Shown: positions 14,143 through 23,193 of the stretch, piece after piece
Layout of the letters: each line of letters begins with the position of its first letter
Numbering within the stretch: position 1 is the first letter of the stretch
Position numbers and translations under genes: made by a program
The notes under the pieces: generated by a model
What the model was told of the DNA's origin: nothing
Database searches by the model: none
The model's input: only the letters and a program-made list of their open reading frames with translations
Source: an uncultured Acetatifactor sp.
Lineage (GTDB): Bacteria > Bacillota > Clostridia > Lachnospirales > Lachnospiraceae
DNA: 26,727 bases
Direction of reading: 5' to 3'
Assembly (NCBI GenBank): GCA_910586775.1
Contig: CAJUJN010000058.1
Coordinates: forward strand, 1-26,727

Positions 14143-14221
14143 CTAAGCGTCTGGCTCTTTAATTATCAACACGTTTAATCGTTTTAGGGTGATTGAAAAA
14201 CAGCCATTCTATTTGACACAC

Positions 14222-14824
14222 TTAGTCCGGCTGCTGTCCGTTATGCGCAGGCCACTTACATTCTGTTATTTCCATGTTGGTAAACGTTGCCTTGAAAGAT
14301 GATTCCTCGGGACTGCAGGCATAAATCCCAAACCGAATCATTCCGCCGCCCTTCCACATATGACAGACACGCATCTGCTTGAAAGTAACGCCGTCCTCGG
14401 AACACTCGATGCAATAGTCGTCTTCCCTGCGGCTGAATCTATACCACATTGATTTTACAGAAGCATTTATTTCCGTTGTTGCCCAGTCCGAATAACCATT
14501 GTTTGTAACAACACTACCAAGATGCTGGAATTTTTCGTTCTCGTATTCTATTGATCCTTTCAGCCAGTTTTCGCTGTCAAGATACATCACAATTCCGCAT
14601 TGATCAAATCTGTGTTTGCTTTCAAATTCCGTTTTCACTATAAAGGAAAAGAATTTCTCATCCGTTTCCATCTGCAGAACAGAAGCGTTGTCATTCCTGA
14701 AATGATAATACGTTCGCTGCCATAAATCTGTGTGCGGATTGGTTGTAATCTCAATTTTATCGTCAGCTACCGTGTAATCTGCAGGTTTTCTTGTCCATTT
14801 CAAATTATTAATATCGAATTTCAT
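14222..14824 (-). CDS. DUF1349 domain protein (concanavalin-like fold)
   Basis: A 200-residue soluble protein covering one DUF1349 domain, the family once named after yeast 'regulation of enolase 1'. The fold is a concanavalin/laminin-G-like beta sandwich. Characteristic stretches are TNPHTDLWQRTYY, FDQCGIVMYLDSENWLKGSI (the DxxGLxxYxDxxxWxKxGxE pattern of the family) and WYRFSRREDDYCIECSEDGV. No signal peptide, so it is cytoplasmic; bacterial homologues are often next to sugar metabolism or regulators. GGAGG lies five bases ahead of ATG 14824; the 12 codons upstream in the longer frame are not needed. It follows jetD in the same direction after 85 bases, but it is not a known Wadjet component. 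Confidence 0.85.
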   Translation of the reverse strand: MKFDINNLKWTRKPADYTVADDKIEITTNPHTDLWQRTYYHFRNDNASVLQMETDEKFFSFIVKTEFESKHRFDQCGIVMYLDSENWLKGSIEYENEKFQHLGSVVTNNGYSDWATTEINASVKSMWYRFSRREDDYCIECSEDGVTFKQMRVCHMWKGGGMIRFGIYACSPEESSFKATFTNMEITECKWPAHNGQQPD

Positions 14825-14908
14825 ATTTTCCTCCATTCCGAAGCACTTTGAATACTTCAATCAAATACACCGATGACTATCCCATTATCAGCAGGCACAA
14901 CACCAACG

Positions 14909-16114
14909 CTACCCCCTGATACACTCCTGTTCCAGCTTCACATCATGCGCCAGCATATAGTCGATCACCTCACGCAGTTCTTCCCTGCCGCGCATCTTCT
15001 GCAGCCGTATCCTGTCGTTCTCCGTCAGCGGCCTGCCGTACTGTTCATAGTCCTGCAGTGTCTCCAGATCCATCCGGTACATCCGGAAGGGAATGCCCGT
15101 CTTCTCCCGCAGGTCACGGTAGATCTCGAACCCGCCGGCGTCAATATCTCCGAAATGATGATACGCCGCCTGCGGGCAGGCCGCATGGAGTTCCATAAGC
15201 AGGGCGCGGCGGACGCTGTTGTGATAACCGCCCAGATATACAAGCAGGCTGTCTTCCTCCTGCCAGCGGAAAAAGGTGGTCAGATTCTCGATGGTGATCA
15301 CCTGCTTCACCGCCGCCGTACCCGCAAACCGTATCCTGCCGATATCCTCCCCGGAGATGCCAAGTCCCTGCTTTAACACCGACAGATCTATCTTCTCCGC
15401 TCCCACTAAAAGCGTCGCATTCCCTTTCAGATAAACATAGTCCGGCGTATGGTAGATGCCGTATTCCGCCAGGATCTCCTCTACTGCCGCCTCCTCGCAT
15501 CCTGGCTGAAACCGCCTGAAAATATGGGCGATCCTGCCTTCCATCTTCTCGAAGGCCTTGGAATCCTGGAAATGCCGAATCGAAAATTCCCGCAGGTACA
15601 GCGGCTCTTCATTCTTCTCGATGGCCTCTATCACGGCAAGCAGCCGCCTGGTAGACGCGATATCCTCCAGCTGCACGAATTCCTTCACGGATTTATGTTC
15701 CGCCAGACGTTCCAGCACATGGGCCGCAAAAGCACGGCAGACCGGCGTCGGCTCCTTCGCAAGGCACTCTTTCAGCAGCTGTCTGTGGATCGCCGCCAGA
15801 TCCTGCTTCGGCACCCGGCGCACAAAAGCATAGGCCGTCTCCAGATTTTCCGTCCGCAGCTGTACCCTGGCGATGATATGCCCTTTGCGCCCTCCCTGCC
15901 AGCAGATCCGTATCAGCTGCTTTTCCTCCAGACTTTCCATGAAAAAGTGGATCCGCTCATATTCCGAAGAGCTTTCGTCGAAGTAAGCCGGCAGCGCCTT
16001 TTTCGTAAAACGGAACTCGATATGGATATTCCTTCTGTTCTCTCCTGTGGAAAGCAGGCTGGACTCATAAGTGTCCAGCAGCCTGTTCAGGATCATCTTA
16101 TCATACTGCACCAT
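14909..16114 (-). CDS. jetD: Wadjet nuclease subunit JetD (DUF3322/DUF2220, Toprim-like)
   Basis: A 401-residue protein, the DNA-cleaving subunit of the Wadjet anti-plasmid system. The N-terminal half (about 1-190) corresponds to the arm and winged-helix region. The C-terminal half is a topoVI-A-like Toprim domain: VITIENLTTF gives the acidic Glu276 and FGDIDAGGFEIYRDL gives Asp323 and Asp325, the expected metal-binding residues; a C-terminal KLEQE at about 393-397 is also typical. In studied systems JetABC extrudes DNA loops and JetD cuts when the whole small circle has been reeled in. The start ATG 16114 follows GAGAGG and overlaps the jetC end by 14 bases, so production is coupled. All catalytic residues are present. 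Confidence 0.93.
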   Translation of the reverse strand: MVQYDKMILNRLLDTYESSLLSTGENRRNIHIEFRFTKKALPAYFDESSSEYERIHFFMESLEEKQLIRICWQGGRKGHIIARVQLRTENLETAYAFVRRVPKQDLAAIHRQLLKECLAKEPTPVCRAFAAHVLERLAEHKSVKEFVQLEDIASTRRLLAVIEAIEKNEEPLYLREFSIRHFQDSKAFEKMEGRIAHIFRRFQPGCEEAAVEEILAEYGIYHTPDYVYLKGNATLLVGAEKIDLSVLKQGLGISGEDIGRIRFAGTAAVKQVITIENLTTFFRWQEEDSLLVYLGGYHNSVRRALLMELHAACPQAAYHHFGDIDAGGFEIYRDLREKTGIPFRMYRMDLETLQDYEQYGRPLTENDRIRLQKMRGREELREVIDYMLAHDVKLEQECIRG

Positions 16115-19100
16115 TGTAATACCTCTCCGCGAAGCTCACCTTTTCATCCGTCATCACCAAAAGCGTTTCCTCCACAAAGGGGCTGATATACTGGATCTTG
16201 TCCGGCGGCGCCGCGATCAGGATCTGCAGCGGCAGCCTGCGCAGGAACTCCAGCACCCCACCGATCCGCTCATCATCCATGTTGTTAAAAGCCTCGTCGA
16301 ACATCACCAGCCCCACGGCCTCGCCGCCGATACCGTTGCGGTACAACTGCACAAAGGAGGCGGCCACGGTCACATAGAAGGGCGTCTGGGTCTCCCCGCC
16401 GCTCTTTTCCTCACACACCTTGGAATACAGCGAATAACTGTCGTCGCTGTGCAGGATGCGGATATCATAATCCATATAGGTCCTGTAGTCCGTAAACTCG
16501 TCCAGTGCCTTCGCGCTGTTCTCATGATCAAGCGCCAGCCGCTCAAACAGCTCGTCGATCACCTCTTTATGATTCTCGTGGAAAAGACCGCTGAAAATGG
16601 ACTCTCCCTGCACGGCGTTAAAGTCATCCATGATCATCTCATAATAATGACGGTAACGTTTGCTGGGCATAAACAGGAATTCATACTTCTCGTTGCTGAA
16701 ACGGATATCCCGAAGCGCCCTGTTCAGCTCCTTGAATTCCGTCTGGGCGTTCTTCATATTCTCCTGCAGCTTGGCCAGGAACTGCTCCCGGAACTCCTCC
16801 TCGGCGGACTGCCTTGCGCTCTCCACCTTCTCTTCATAGCTGAGCAGTTCGGAACTTTTCAGCTTGCTATATTCCGCCTCGAAATCCGGATATCCTTCCA
16901 GCGTGGCCGCCGCGCCGAAGTCGTGGGCAGTCTTGTATTCCACCATGGCATTTGTCATGGATTCCGTACATTTGGCTATGGTGGTCTGGTTGGCCTTCCT
17001 TCTGCGGGCAAAGTTCTCCTTGAACTGTTCGTGGCTTTTGTCCTTTAACTGCTTCTCGTAATCGTGATCCCAGAGCACGATATCTTCTTCCTGTCCGGCG
17101 GCAAACTCCGCACAGCGCGCCTTCTGCCCCACCAGGGAGGTCTGCCGGTCGGCCAGCCTTCCTTTGGTATTCTCGATGTTCTGCTCGGTCTGTCCCACCC
17201 GACGGTTGTCTCTGGCGATCTGCTCCTCCTTCTCCCGGATGATCTTCTCCAGCTCCGACAGCTGAATCTGCTTGAGGATCATATTGGAATTTTTCTCCAG
17301 CGTGGCGATGTTAGCCCGGCAGTTTTTGATCTCCTGCGCCGTGTTCCCGAGTTCCACAAGCACATCCACGCGGTATTTGATATCGGTATCCGTCTCCGTG
17401 GAAAGGGGTTTTTGCAGTTCTTCCAGCTTCTGCAGCACATTCTGTTTCTCTTTGATCTGATTTTCCAGCTCTTTGCTCTTATGCTTTGCCTGCTCCAACT
17501 GTACCCGGATGGCGTTTTTGCCGATATAGGGCGTCTCGAAGATGGCAGGCTTGATGGCGCTTGCTACGTGGTTCTGATAGCGCATACACTCTCTGGTGAT
17601 GGCCGTCTTGTATTTCTTCAAATGGCTGTAATGCTCGCACATAGTCACCTTGCCCAGCACCATATTGATGTAGCGTCTGGCGTACTTGTTGCCGGACGTG
17701 ACCACCGTGGCCAGAGATCCTTCCGGCGCGGTATCGTACCCCTCCAGGTTCTGCGTATTGATCAACCCCACGCCGTAAGTCTTCTTCTCCCTGCGCAGTC
17801 TGTCATAAGTGCCGAGGGCGATATCGAAATTATCCGGCTCCACCAGAATATAGAAACGCTGCGTATTCAGATACCCCTCCACCGCATTGCGCCAGGAATC
17901 GTCCGTGATCTCCAACATCTCGCACAGAATCCGCGGTTCCGGCGTCCTGCCGATGCGGACGAATTCCTCTCTAATGGCATTCATCACCCGGGTGACTTCC
18001 TCCGGATAGGAAAGCTTCTTCTTCATCAGGTTCTCGATCTTCAAGTCCCATTCTTTCTTCTGCCCGGAAAGCTCCCGCAGGTTCATATCCAGTTCCGCAC
18101 GCCTCTTATAGACCCGGTCGCTCATATGATTCTTGTAGGCGATAACCTTCTGCAGGGTATCCTTGAAGTCATCGATCCGCACCGTCTTCTCCAGCTGCCC
18201 CAGCTGTTCGCCGTATGACCGGATGCAGTCGTCTGCGTCCGGCACCTGCAACAGCCGGTTGACTTCGGCTTTCGCTATATTCACACTTGTAAACAGCTGC
18301 TGCCGCTCCCCGGACAGCTGCCTTTCACGCTCCTCCAAAAGCAGCAGTTTCTTCTGCTGCTCGTCTCTGGCGATAAAATCCTTGTCACTGGCCAGCTCCG
18401 CATAGAGGTTGTCCCGGATGGCCTGTCTCTCTTCCTTCTCCTTCTGGGCTTCCGCGATCTCCTGATTCCACCGCTCCAGCCTGTAGGTATCGTGCACGAT
18501 GGCGCTCTCCAGCTGCCTGATCTCCTCCTCCAGAATGTCCGCTTCTATCCGGTCCAGAAAATACTCGTACATCCGGTCTTTCCGCGTGCCGTCTTCCACC
18601 TGCCTGTAGAATCCCTCAATCTTTTCCAGCCTCCCCATCCGCAGCTTGATCTTATCCAGCGTGCGCTGCAGATCCTGATACGTGCGCACATTCTCCCGCA
18701 GAATGTCGATATTCACTTCCTTCTCGTCCAGCACATATGAGTAGACGAAATCCTTGATATCATCAATGGGCCGAAAAGCCATGGCCTTGGGGATCAGCTT
18801 AAAGAATTTATCTTCCAGACGGCCGAAGCGGTTCTTGATCATCTGCTTCGCATCCTTCTCCGTGGTACACCAGGTCTTGATCTTCTTCCCGTTACCGGCC
18901 CGGAACTGGGCGATGGATCTGGGCACTTTTCCCTGAAAAAAAAGTCCGTCCTCCAGCCGCTCCCCGTCCATCAGATAGCGCACCGTCTTCTCCTGTCCTT
19001 CCGACGCGGAGTCCACCACCGCACCCACGATAAAATATTTCTGCCGCTTCTCCTCATAGAATTCCAGCGCCACATGGGCGCTGATCTCTCCGGTCCGCTC

Positions 19101-19343
19101 ATAGGGCCTGTTCTCGCGCCCGGTCTTGCAGCGGATATAGCCGGTCAGCTTCCGCTTGCCGTTCTCGTGGGCCGCCTTATTGAAATAGTTGGTGGAGCAG
19201 GTCACCACAAACTGGATGGCGTCGAGCAGTGTGGATTTGCCCGCGCCGTTCTCACCGGAGATCAGGACGGAATTCTCAAAATCGATCAGCACGTTGGTAA
19301 ACCTATGCCAGTTGATCAGTTTCACTCTCGTCAGTTTCTTCAT
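16101..19343 (-). CDS. jetC: Wadjet SMC-like ATPase JetC
   Basis: A 1080-residue MukB/SMC-type ATPase that forms the motor of the Wadjet loop-extrusion complex. It has a Walker A at 30-38 (GENGAGKST), long coiled-coil arms (roughly 230-420 and 620-830) separated by a hinge-like middle, and a C-terminal half with the ABC signature SGGETQTPFYV at about 981-991 and Walker B LVMFDEAF with Asp1016/Glu1017. I take ATG 19343 rather than 19382: the family starts KKLxxxxLINWHxF, which immediately follows. This start overlaps jetB by 41 bases. No broken motif or frameshift is seen over the 3.2 kb, arguing for a functional system. Confidence 0.95.
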   Translation of the reverse strand: MKKLTRVKLINWHRFTNVLIDFENSVLISGENGAGKSTLLDAIQFVVTCSTNYFNKAAHENGKRKLTGYIRCKTGRENRPYERTGEISAHVALEFYEEKRQKYFIVGAVVDSASEGQEKTVRYLMDGERLEDGLFFQGKVPRSIAQFRAGNGKKIKTWCTTEKDAKQMIKNRFGRLEDKFFKLIPKAMAFRPIDDIKDFVYSYVLDEKEVNIDILRENVRTYQDLQRTLDKIKLRMGRLEKIEGFYRQVEDGTRKDRMYEYFLDRIEADILEEEIRQLESAIVHDTYRLERWNQEIAEAQKEKEERQAIRDNLYAELASDKDFIARDEQQKKLLLLEERERQLSGERQQLFTSVNIAKAEVNRLLQVPDADDCIRSYGEQLGQLEKTVRIDDFKDTLQKVIAYKNHMSDRVYKRRAELDMNLRELSGQKKEWDLKIENLMKKKLSYPEEVTRVMNAIREEFVRIGRTPEPRILCEMLEITDDSWRNAVEGYLNTQRFYILVEPDNFDIALGTYDRLRREKKTYGVGLINTQNLEGYDTAPEGSLATVVTSGNKYARRYINMVLGKVTMCEHYSHLKKYKTAITRECMRYQNHVASAIKPAIFETPYIGKNAIRVQLEQAKHKSKELENQIKEKQNVLQKLEELQKPLSTETDTDIKYRVDVLVELGNTAQEIKNCRANIATLEKNSNMILKQIQLSELEKIIREKEEQIARDNRRVGQTEQNIENTKGRLADRQTSLVGQKARCAEFAAGQEEDIVLWDHDYEKQLKDKSHEQFKENFARRRKANQTTIAKCTESMTNAMVEYKTAHDFGAAATLEGYPDFEAEYSKLKSSELLSYEEKVESARQSAEEEFREQFLAKLQENMKNAQTEFKELNRALRDIRFSNEKYEFLFMPSKRYRHYYEMIMDDFNAVQGESIFSGLFHENHKEVIDELFERLALDHENSAKALDEFTDYRTYMDYDIRILHSDDSYSLYSKVCEEKSGGETQTPFYVTVAASFVQLYRNGIGGEAVGLVMFDEAFNNMDDERIGGVLEFLRRLPLQILIAAPPDKIQYISPFVEETLLVMTDEKVSFAERYYNGAV

Positions 19344-19926
19344 TCGACTTTCCGCCCTTTCGATAATTTTCCAGCTTTTCATAAGCCAGCTTGATGTCCT
19401 CCACCCGCACTGCCATCAGGATGGAATCATAGATGATCAGACGGGAATCTTCATTGGAAAGCTCCCTGTCCAGAACCTCCACCAGCTGAAAACGCCGCAT
19501 GGTACTGACCGCATTGCGCAGCGTGGTCTTGTCCATCATCTTGTCCCGGATCTTGAGACTCAAAAACTTCTCATGGATGTCGCCCATATTGACAATCACC
19601 TCATCGCTGGCGGACAGCTCCCGCTTCTTCTCGTCATATAAGATCCGCAGGATCAGCAGAATCACGGATTCAAAAAGCTTCATATTGTAACGGTTATAAT
19701 TCAGCGGATTGGTCAGCTGCACCACGCCGTATTCCTCATTGATCTCCAGCCGGTAACCGGTCACCGCCAGATACTGCGTAAACTTCTCCTTATATCTGGT
19801 GATAAAATAGTAATCGCCTCTCGCCGTCTCATTGCGCCTGCAGATAAAGCAGTTGCTGAGCAGCCGGTTACAGATCCGCGTAAATTCGTCCTTATCCCTC
19901 TGCAGCATTCCCTCTAAAAAATCCAT
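19303..19926 (-). CDS. jetB: Wadjet MukE-like subunit JetB (DUF4194)
   Basis: A 207-residue protein placed between jetA and jetC, as in Wadjet operons; JetB is the kite (winged-helix dimer) subunit that binds the JetA kleisin and the DNA. The sequence is soluble, charged and largely alpha/beta, with a typical MukE-like middle (LFESVILLILRILYDEKKRE, then a winged-helix segment with MRRFQLVEVLDREL). The tail (about 170-207) is very charged. ATG 19926 is preceded by AAGGAG, and the gene begins 16 bases after the jetA stop. The call depends partly on operon position because the family diverges strongly. Confidence 0.88.
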   Translation of the reverse strand: MDFLEGMLQRDKDEFTRICNRLLSNCFICRRNETARGDYYFITRYKEKFTQYLAVTGYRLEINEEYGVVQLTNPLNYNRYNMKLFESVILLILRILYDEKKRELSASDEVIVNMGDIHEKFLSLKIRDKMMDKTTLRNAVSTMRRFQLVEVLDRELSNEDSRLIIYDSILMAVRVEDIKLAYEKLENYRKGGKSNEETDESETDQLA

Positions 19927-19942
19927 CCTCGTAAAACTCCTT

Positions 19943-21325
19943 CTACTTCTCTTTCCTGCGGATCACATAATCCCGAAACCGATAGCCATTGACCGTAATA
20001 TCCTCCGCCGCTTCTATCGCATACCGCATCGTCCTGCGCTGCCCGTACAGCCGGATATAGATCAAATATACGAAATCCTCCGTGGTTGCAAGCGGCAGCT
20101 CGGAGGCCAGCATCCTTTCCCTGCCCTGCAGACAGTCAAGCACATAACGGTCGATCTTCTGGGGATTCAACACCCGCTCCATCTTCTCCATCATCTTCTT
20201 CAGCTTGGCCTGTCTGAGCGCTTCATCCGGCAGCTCGTTAAGAAGCGCCACCGGCTTAAATTCCTTTTTCCCTTCCAGAGGAACGAACAGTGACCTCTCG
20301 TCCAGCACCCCGGCGCTGTAGATCTTTACCAGCTCGTCCAGAAAAGTGATCCTGTAGATGCCGCCAAGTTCCATGCCCTCCGCATTGATCTTCTCATTGA
20401 CCGCAGATAATATCTCCTTAAGCTGACCTCTCACATCCTCGCCGCCGATCAGATAGAATTTCGCCCGGTTGATGGCCGCTTTCTGGTACTGCGTATTCTT
20501 CCGGTTGATCTCCGCCAGAATCTCATCCATATTCTGAAAAGCGTCTATGATCTCATGAATATACTGATAGACCAGCTCCTCCGCCTGCTGCAGCGTAATC
20601 TCACGGATGCCGGCAAGCTCCGCGCTGGCCTTCTCGATGTAGGAGCGGCTTCGGCTTTTCGCCTCCAGCCGTTCCACGATCTCCGGGCGGAATTTGGACA
20701 CATTGTCGGAAGTCAGGAGCCGATGGTATGCCTTGTCCACGATGTTTTCAATATAATCATTGAACAGCACGTTCATGATCTCTGCCGGCGTCTTGTATTT
20801 CGTCAGCTCGTCTATATAGTGTTTTATCCCGGAATTCAGGTTTTTCAACCCTGTGATCAGCATGTCGGTGTTTTCCAGAATGGACAGCAGCACGATCCCC
20901 GGATTGTCCGTACTGCTGCGCACCAGGCTGTAGATGGTATAGATATAACCCTGATATTCGATCTGCTTCCCTTCCTCGATCTCCAAAAGGGTTCTGATAA
21001 TCTTGACCGCATATTCCTTAAAACTGGCCCGCTGGACATAGCTCTTGTCCGTCTCGATCTCGATCCAGTCATAGTATTCCAACCGCCGCAGCATCCAGTT
21101 GGCCTTATCCCGGCTGCCTTTACCGTCGAAGCCCTCTTCCTCCATGGAAGCCGCCTGCTCCTGTTCAAAATAATACTGCAGCTCCTGCACCAGAATATCT
21201 CTTTCCACACCAAAAGAAAGCTGATGGTTCATGACCGTAAACAGCTTTACAAGGCATTCCCAATAGACTGCTTTGTTCGGCGATGCCAGCGGTACAAAAA
21301 AATTTTCCGAAATGATCTGAAACAT
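19943..21325 (-). CDS. jetA: Wadjet kleisin subunit JetA (DUF5716 type)
   Basis: A 460-residue protein, first gene of the Wadjet operon. JetA is the kleisin that bridges the two JetC heads and recruits JetB. The start MFQIISENFFVPLASPNKAV, with the following YWECLVKLF, is typical of the JetA family formerly called DUF5716, not the DUF3375 JetA of type I; this suggests a non-type-I Wadjet, probably type II, but the subtype needs a profile search. An N-terminal winged-helix region, a helical middle (about 210-330) and a C-terminal winged-helix region fit a kleisin. GGAGG is five bases before the ATG. A fair promoter lies just upstream. Confidence 0.9.
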   Translation of the reverse strand: MFQIISENFFVPLASPNKAVYWECLVKLFTVMNHQLSFGVERDILVQELQYYFEQEQAASMEEEGFDGKGSRDKANWMLRRLEYYDWIEIETDKSYVQRASFKEYAVKIIRTLLEIEEGKQIEYQGYIYTIYSLVRSSTDNPGIVLLSILENTDMLITGLKNLNSGIKHYIDELTKYKTPAEIMNVLFNDYIENIVDKAYHRLLTSDNVSKFRPEIVERLEAKSRSRSYIEKASAELAGIREITLQQAEELVYQYIHEIIDAFQNMDEILAEINRKNTQYQKAAINRAKFYLIGGEDVRGQLKEILSAVNEKINAEGMELGGIYRITFLDELVKIYSAGVLDERSLFVPLEGKKEFKPVALLNELPDEALRQAKLKKMMEKMERVLNPQKIDRYVLDCLQGRERMLASELPLATTEDFVYLIYIRLYGQRRTMRYAIEAAEDITVNGYRFRDYVIRRKEK

Positions 21326-21345
21326 GTGCGCCTCCGTTCCAGACT

Positions 21346-21374
21346 ATTATCCGCTATTTCTCCGGTTTCGGCAA
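21346..21374 (-). promoter_or_regulatory. Candidate promoter of the Wadjet operon
   Basis: On the minus strand TTGCCG (complement of 21369-21374) and GATAAT (complement of 21346-21351) are 17 bases apart. The leader to the jetA ATG would be only about 15 bases and would include the GGAGG site. A moderate-strength constitutive promoter is a reasonable reading. Confidence 0.45.
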
Positions 21375-21410
21375 CCTAAATGTTTCAAATATTTTACAGT
21401 TTACAAACTA

Positions 21411-22289
21411 TTATCTCAGTTCTAACCGGCTTTTCTTCTGCAAACTCTCTTTGTTTTCGCTTATAATCTCATTGATCGTGTATTTCGCATTCTCCGCCAC
21501 AGACGCCTGAGATGAATGGTACGTAATCAACGCTTTCCATAAAGCCCATCCACGCGCTCTGTCAACAGTTCCTTCATCAAGTCCCTGCAGAAAATACTTT
21601 CTGCTTTGGCCGTCAAAAAAAGTCCAGGCCATTGCATAATCACAGGCCGGATCACCAATCCCCATAATTCCAAAATCAATGACTCCGCAAAGTCTGCCGT
21701 CTTCCACCAGAAGATTTCCCGGAGCAATATCGCCATGCAGCCACACCGGCGGTTTATCCCATTTTGTCGAAACTGCATTTTCCCAAATCCTCCGGATTTT
21801 ATACGTAGGCAAAATATCGGACAATTTCTGCAGCGCAGTCATTACCTGTTCGTTATAAACAGATAGGTGAGCACCTCTGAAAAAATTATGCTCGCCTGCC
21901 AGCGGTGCGCCTTTCGTATCAATACTTTGCAGCTCTTTTAGAAAATCCGCCAGTGCAGCGGCAAATTGGTTAATGTCGAGAATATTATTTTTATGTAACG
22001 TTTCGCCCGGAATATATTTATTGACCGACCACGGAAACGGATAAAGCCCGTCAGCCTTTCCCTGTGCAACAGGACAGGAAATCGGCAAAGACAGCCTCCC
22101 GGCTAACACAGGAAGCCATTTCATCTCTTTTTCAACCTGTGGAACATATTCTTCTCCACTTGGCAGGCGCACAGTCATTTCCTCTCCCAGGTGAAAAGTT
22201 CTGTTATCGTGGCCGCTGTGTTCCACCGGTTCAATTTGCAGATTCGCCCATTGTGGAAACTGTTCTTTTATAAGGCGGCTGACCAGCAA
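21411..22289 (-). CDS. Aminoglycoside-phosphotransferase-family protein with unclear start
   Basis: An APH/choline-kinase-fold protein of about 292 residues. It has the nucleotide-binding N lobe (HDNRTFHLGEEMTVRLPS), the catalytic WLHGDIAPGNLLV and the metal-binding VIDFGIMGIGDPACDYA. It would phosphorylate a hydroxyl of a small molecule; resistance to an aminoglycoside is possible but not shown. The family-like sequence begins around 22307 (IIDLKKLLVSRLIKEQFPQW) and there is no ATG or GTG there and no ribosome binding site; the frame stays open to an ATG at 22427, but that part overlaps the end of the ABC permease gene. I give the first TTG (22289). A lost start by deletion at the permease end is a real alternative. 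The gene lies 85 bases before jetA. Confidence 0.75.
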   Translation of the reverse strand: MLVSRLIKEQFPQWANLQIEPVEHSGHDNRTFHLGEEMTVRLPSGEEYVPQVEKEMKWLPVLAGRLSLPISCPVAQGKADGLYPFPWSVNKYIPGETLHKNNILDINQFAAALADFLKELQSIDTKGAPLAGEHNFFRGAHLSVYNEQVMTALQKLSDILPTYKIRRIWENAVSTKWDKPPVWLHGDIAPGNLLVEDGRLCGVIDFGIMGIGDPACDYAMAWTFFDGQSRKYFLQGLDEGTVDRARGWALWKALITYHSSQASVAENAKYTINEIISENKESLQKKSRLELR

Positions 22290-22350
22290 CTTTTTTAAAT
22301 CTATGATACGACGGTATGTGGCAGTGAATTTACGACGGACGTTAAAACCT

Positions 22351-23139
22351 TCAGACGGTAATATCCTTCCTGCAATACTGCTGGTAAGCCACAGCAATGC
22401 CAATTGCCCCAAATACCAGTCCCACAACTACCAAACCGCCGTCCAGGCATCCGTCCGCCACGATATCCGCTCCCTCACAATAGCCAAAGGGTGTGATATA
22501 TTTCAAAAATTCCGCCGACTCCGTAATGTTGGCTACCAGATTGAGGAAATACATCATCGCCGCGATCCCCAGTCCTGCGCCCGCGCTGCCTTTTCTCATA
22601 AAGGCGGAGATGCCGAAGCAGATTCCCGCCAGCTCTGACTGCAGCAGGAAATAGGCCAGATGAAACAAATTCAGTTCTTTCCAGGGAATCTCCTCCCCCA
22701 CTATCGCAATGGAACCAACGGAAATCACATAGACGATCACATTCATGGCAACAATCTGTACGAAGACTGCCACCAACTTTCCTGTCACGATCCGTCTGCG
22801 GCTGACGGGATGGGTCAGCAGAAATTCCGCCGTCCGGTCCTTCTCCTCCTTGCTGAGCATCCCCGCCGCGCACAGCGATGCAAAGAATGCCCCGCCCAGT
22901 CCCAGCACATTGCCGCACTCAACCGCATAGAATCCGATCAGCGTTCCGAAATTCAGTCTGTCCATGCCGAATGCTTCCGTAAACGATCCCATCGAAGCGA
23001 ACACATCATTGACTCCTTCCATCTGCCCTTTCATCTCCGGAAAAAGAAAAATGCAGATTACCAGAAGGGCGCCGACAGCCGCCGTCCAGATCGTCAAAGA
23101 GAGCCTGCCCTGCCGCAGTTCATGTTTTATCAGTGTCAT
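22351..23139 (-). CDS. ABC-2-type transporter permease
   Basis: A 262-residue integral membrane protein with six predicted helices. The first lies at about 15-33, and later ones include FYAVECGNVLGLGGAFFASL and VAVFVQIVAMNVIVYVISVG. The cytoplasmic stretch SKEEKDRTAEFLLTHPVSRR, right after the second helix, is the coupling-type motif of ABC-2 exporters. It follows the ATPase gene by 54 bases, with AAAGGAATGG ahead of the ATG, and together they form a homodimeric or asymmetric exporter under the TetR regulator. The substrate is unknown; drug or peptide export are the usual options for tetR-linked systems. Confidence 0.9.
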   Translation of the reverse strand: MTLIKHELRQGRLSLTIWTAAVGALLVICIFLFPEMKGQMEGVNDVFASMGSFTEAFGMDRLNFGTLIGFYAVECGNVLGLGGAFFASLCAAGMLSKEEKDRTAEFLLTHPVSRRRIVTGKLVAVFVQIVAMNVIVYVISVGSIAIVGEEIPWKELNLFHLAYFLLQSELAGICFGISAFMRKGSAGAGLGIAAMMYFLNLVANITESAEFLKYITPFGYCEGADIVADGCLDGGLVVVGLVFGAIGIAVAYQQYCRKDITV

Positions 23140-23193
23140 AATATTTTACCATTCCTTTCCTTTGAGCCGTAATTTGATTCGGCTCCGATAACT

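Noticed and set aside
14222..14824. DUF1349 protein considered as a fifth Wadjet component
   Set aside because: The known Wadjet systems need only JetA-D, and this family is not associated with them; same direction and 85-base spacing alone do not support it.
16071..18218. Long plus-strand open frames (325 and 384 codons) opposite jetC and jetD
   Set aside because: They are antisense shadows of intact Wadjet genes; rich in Leu/His/Gln from reversed codons and without ribosome binding sites.
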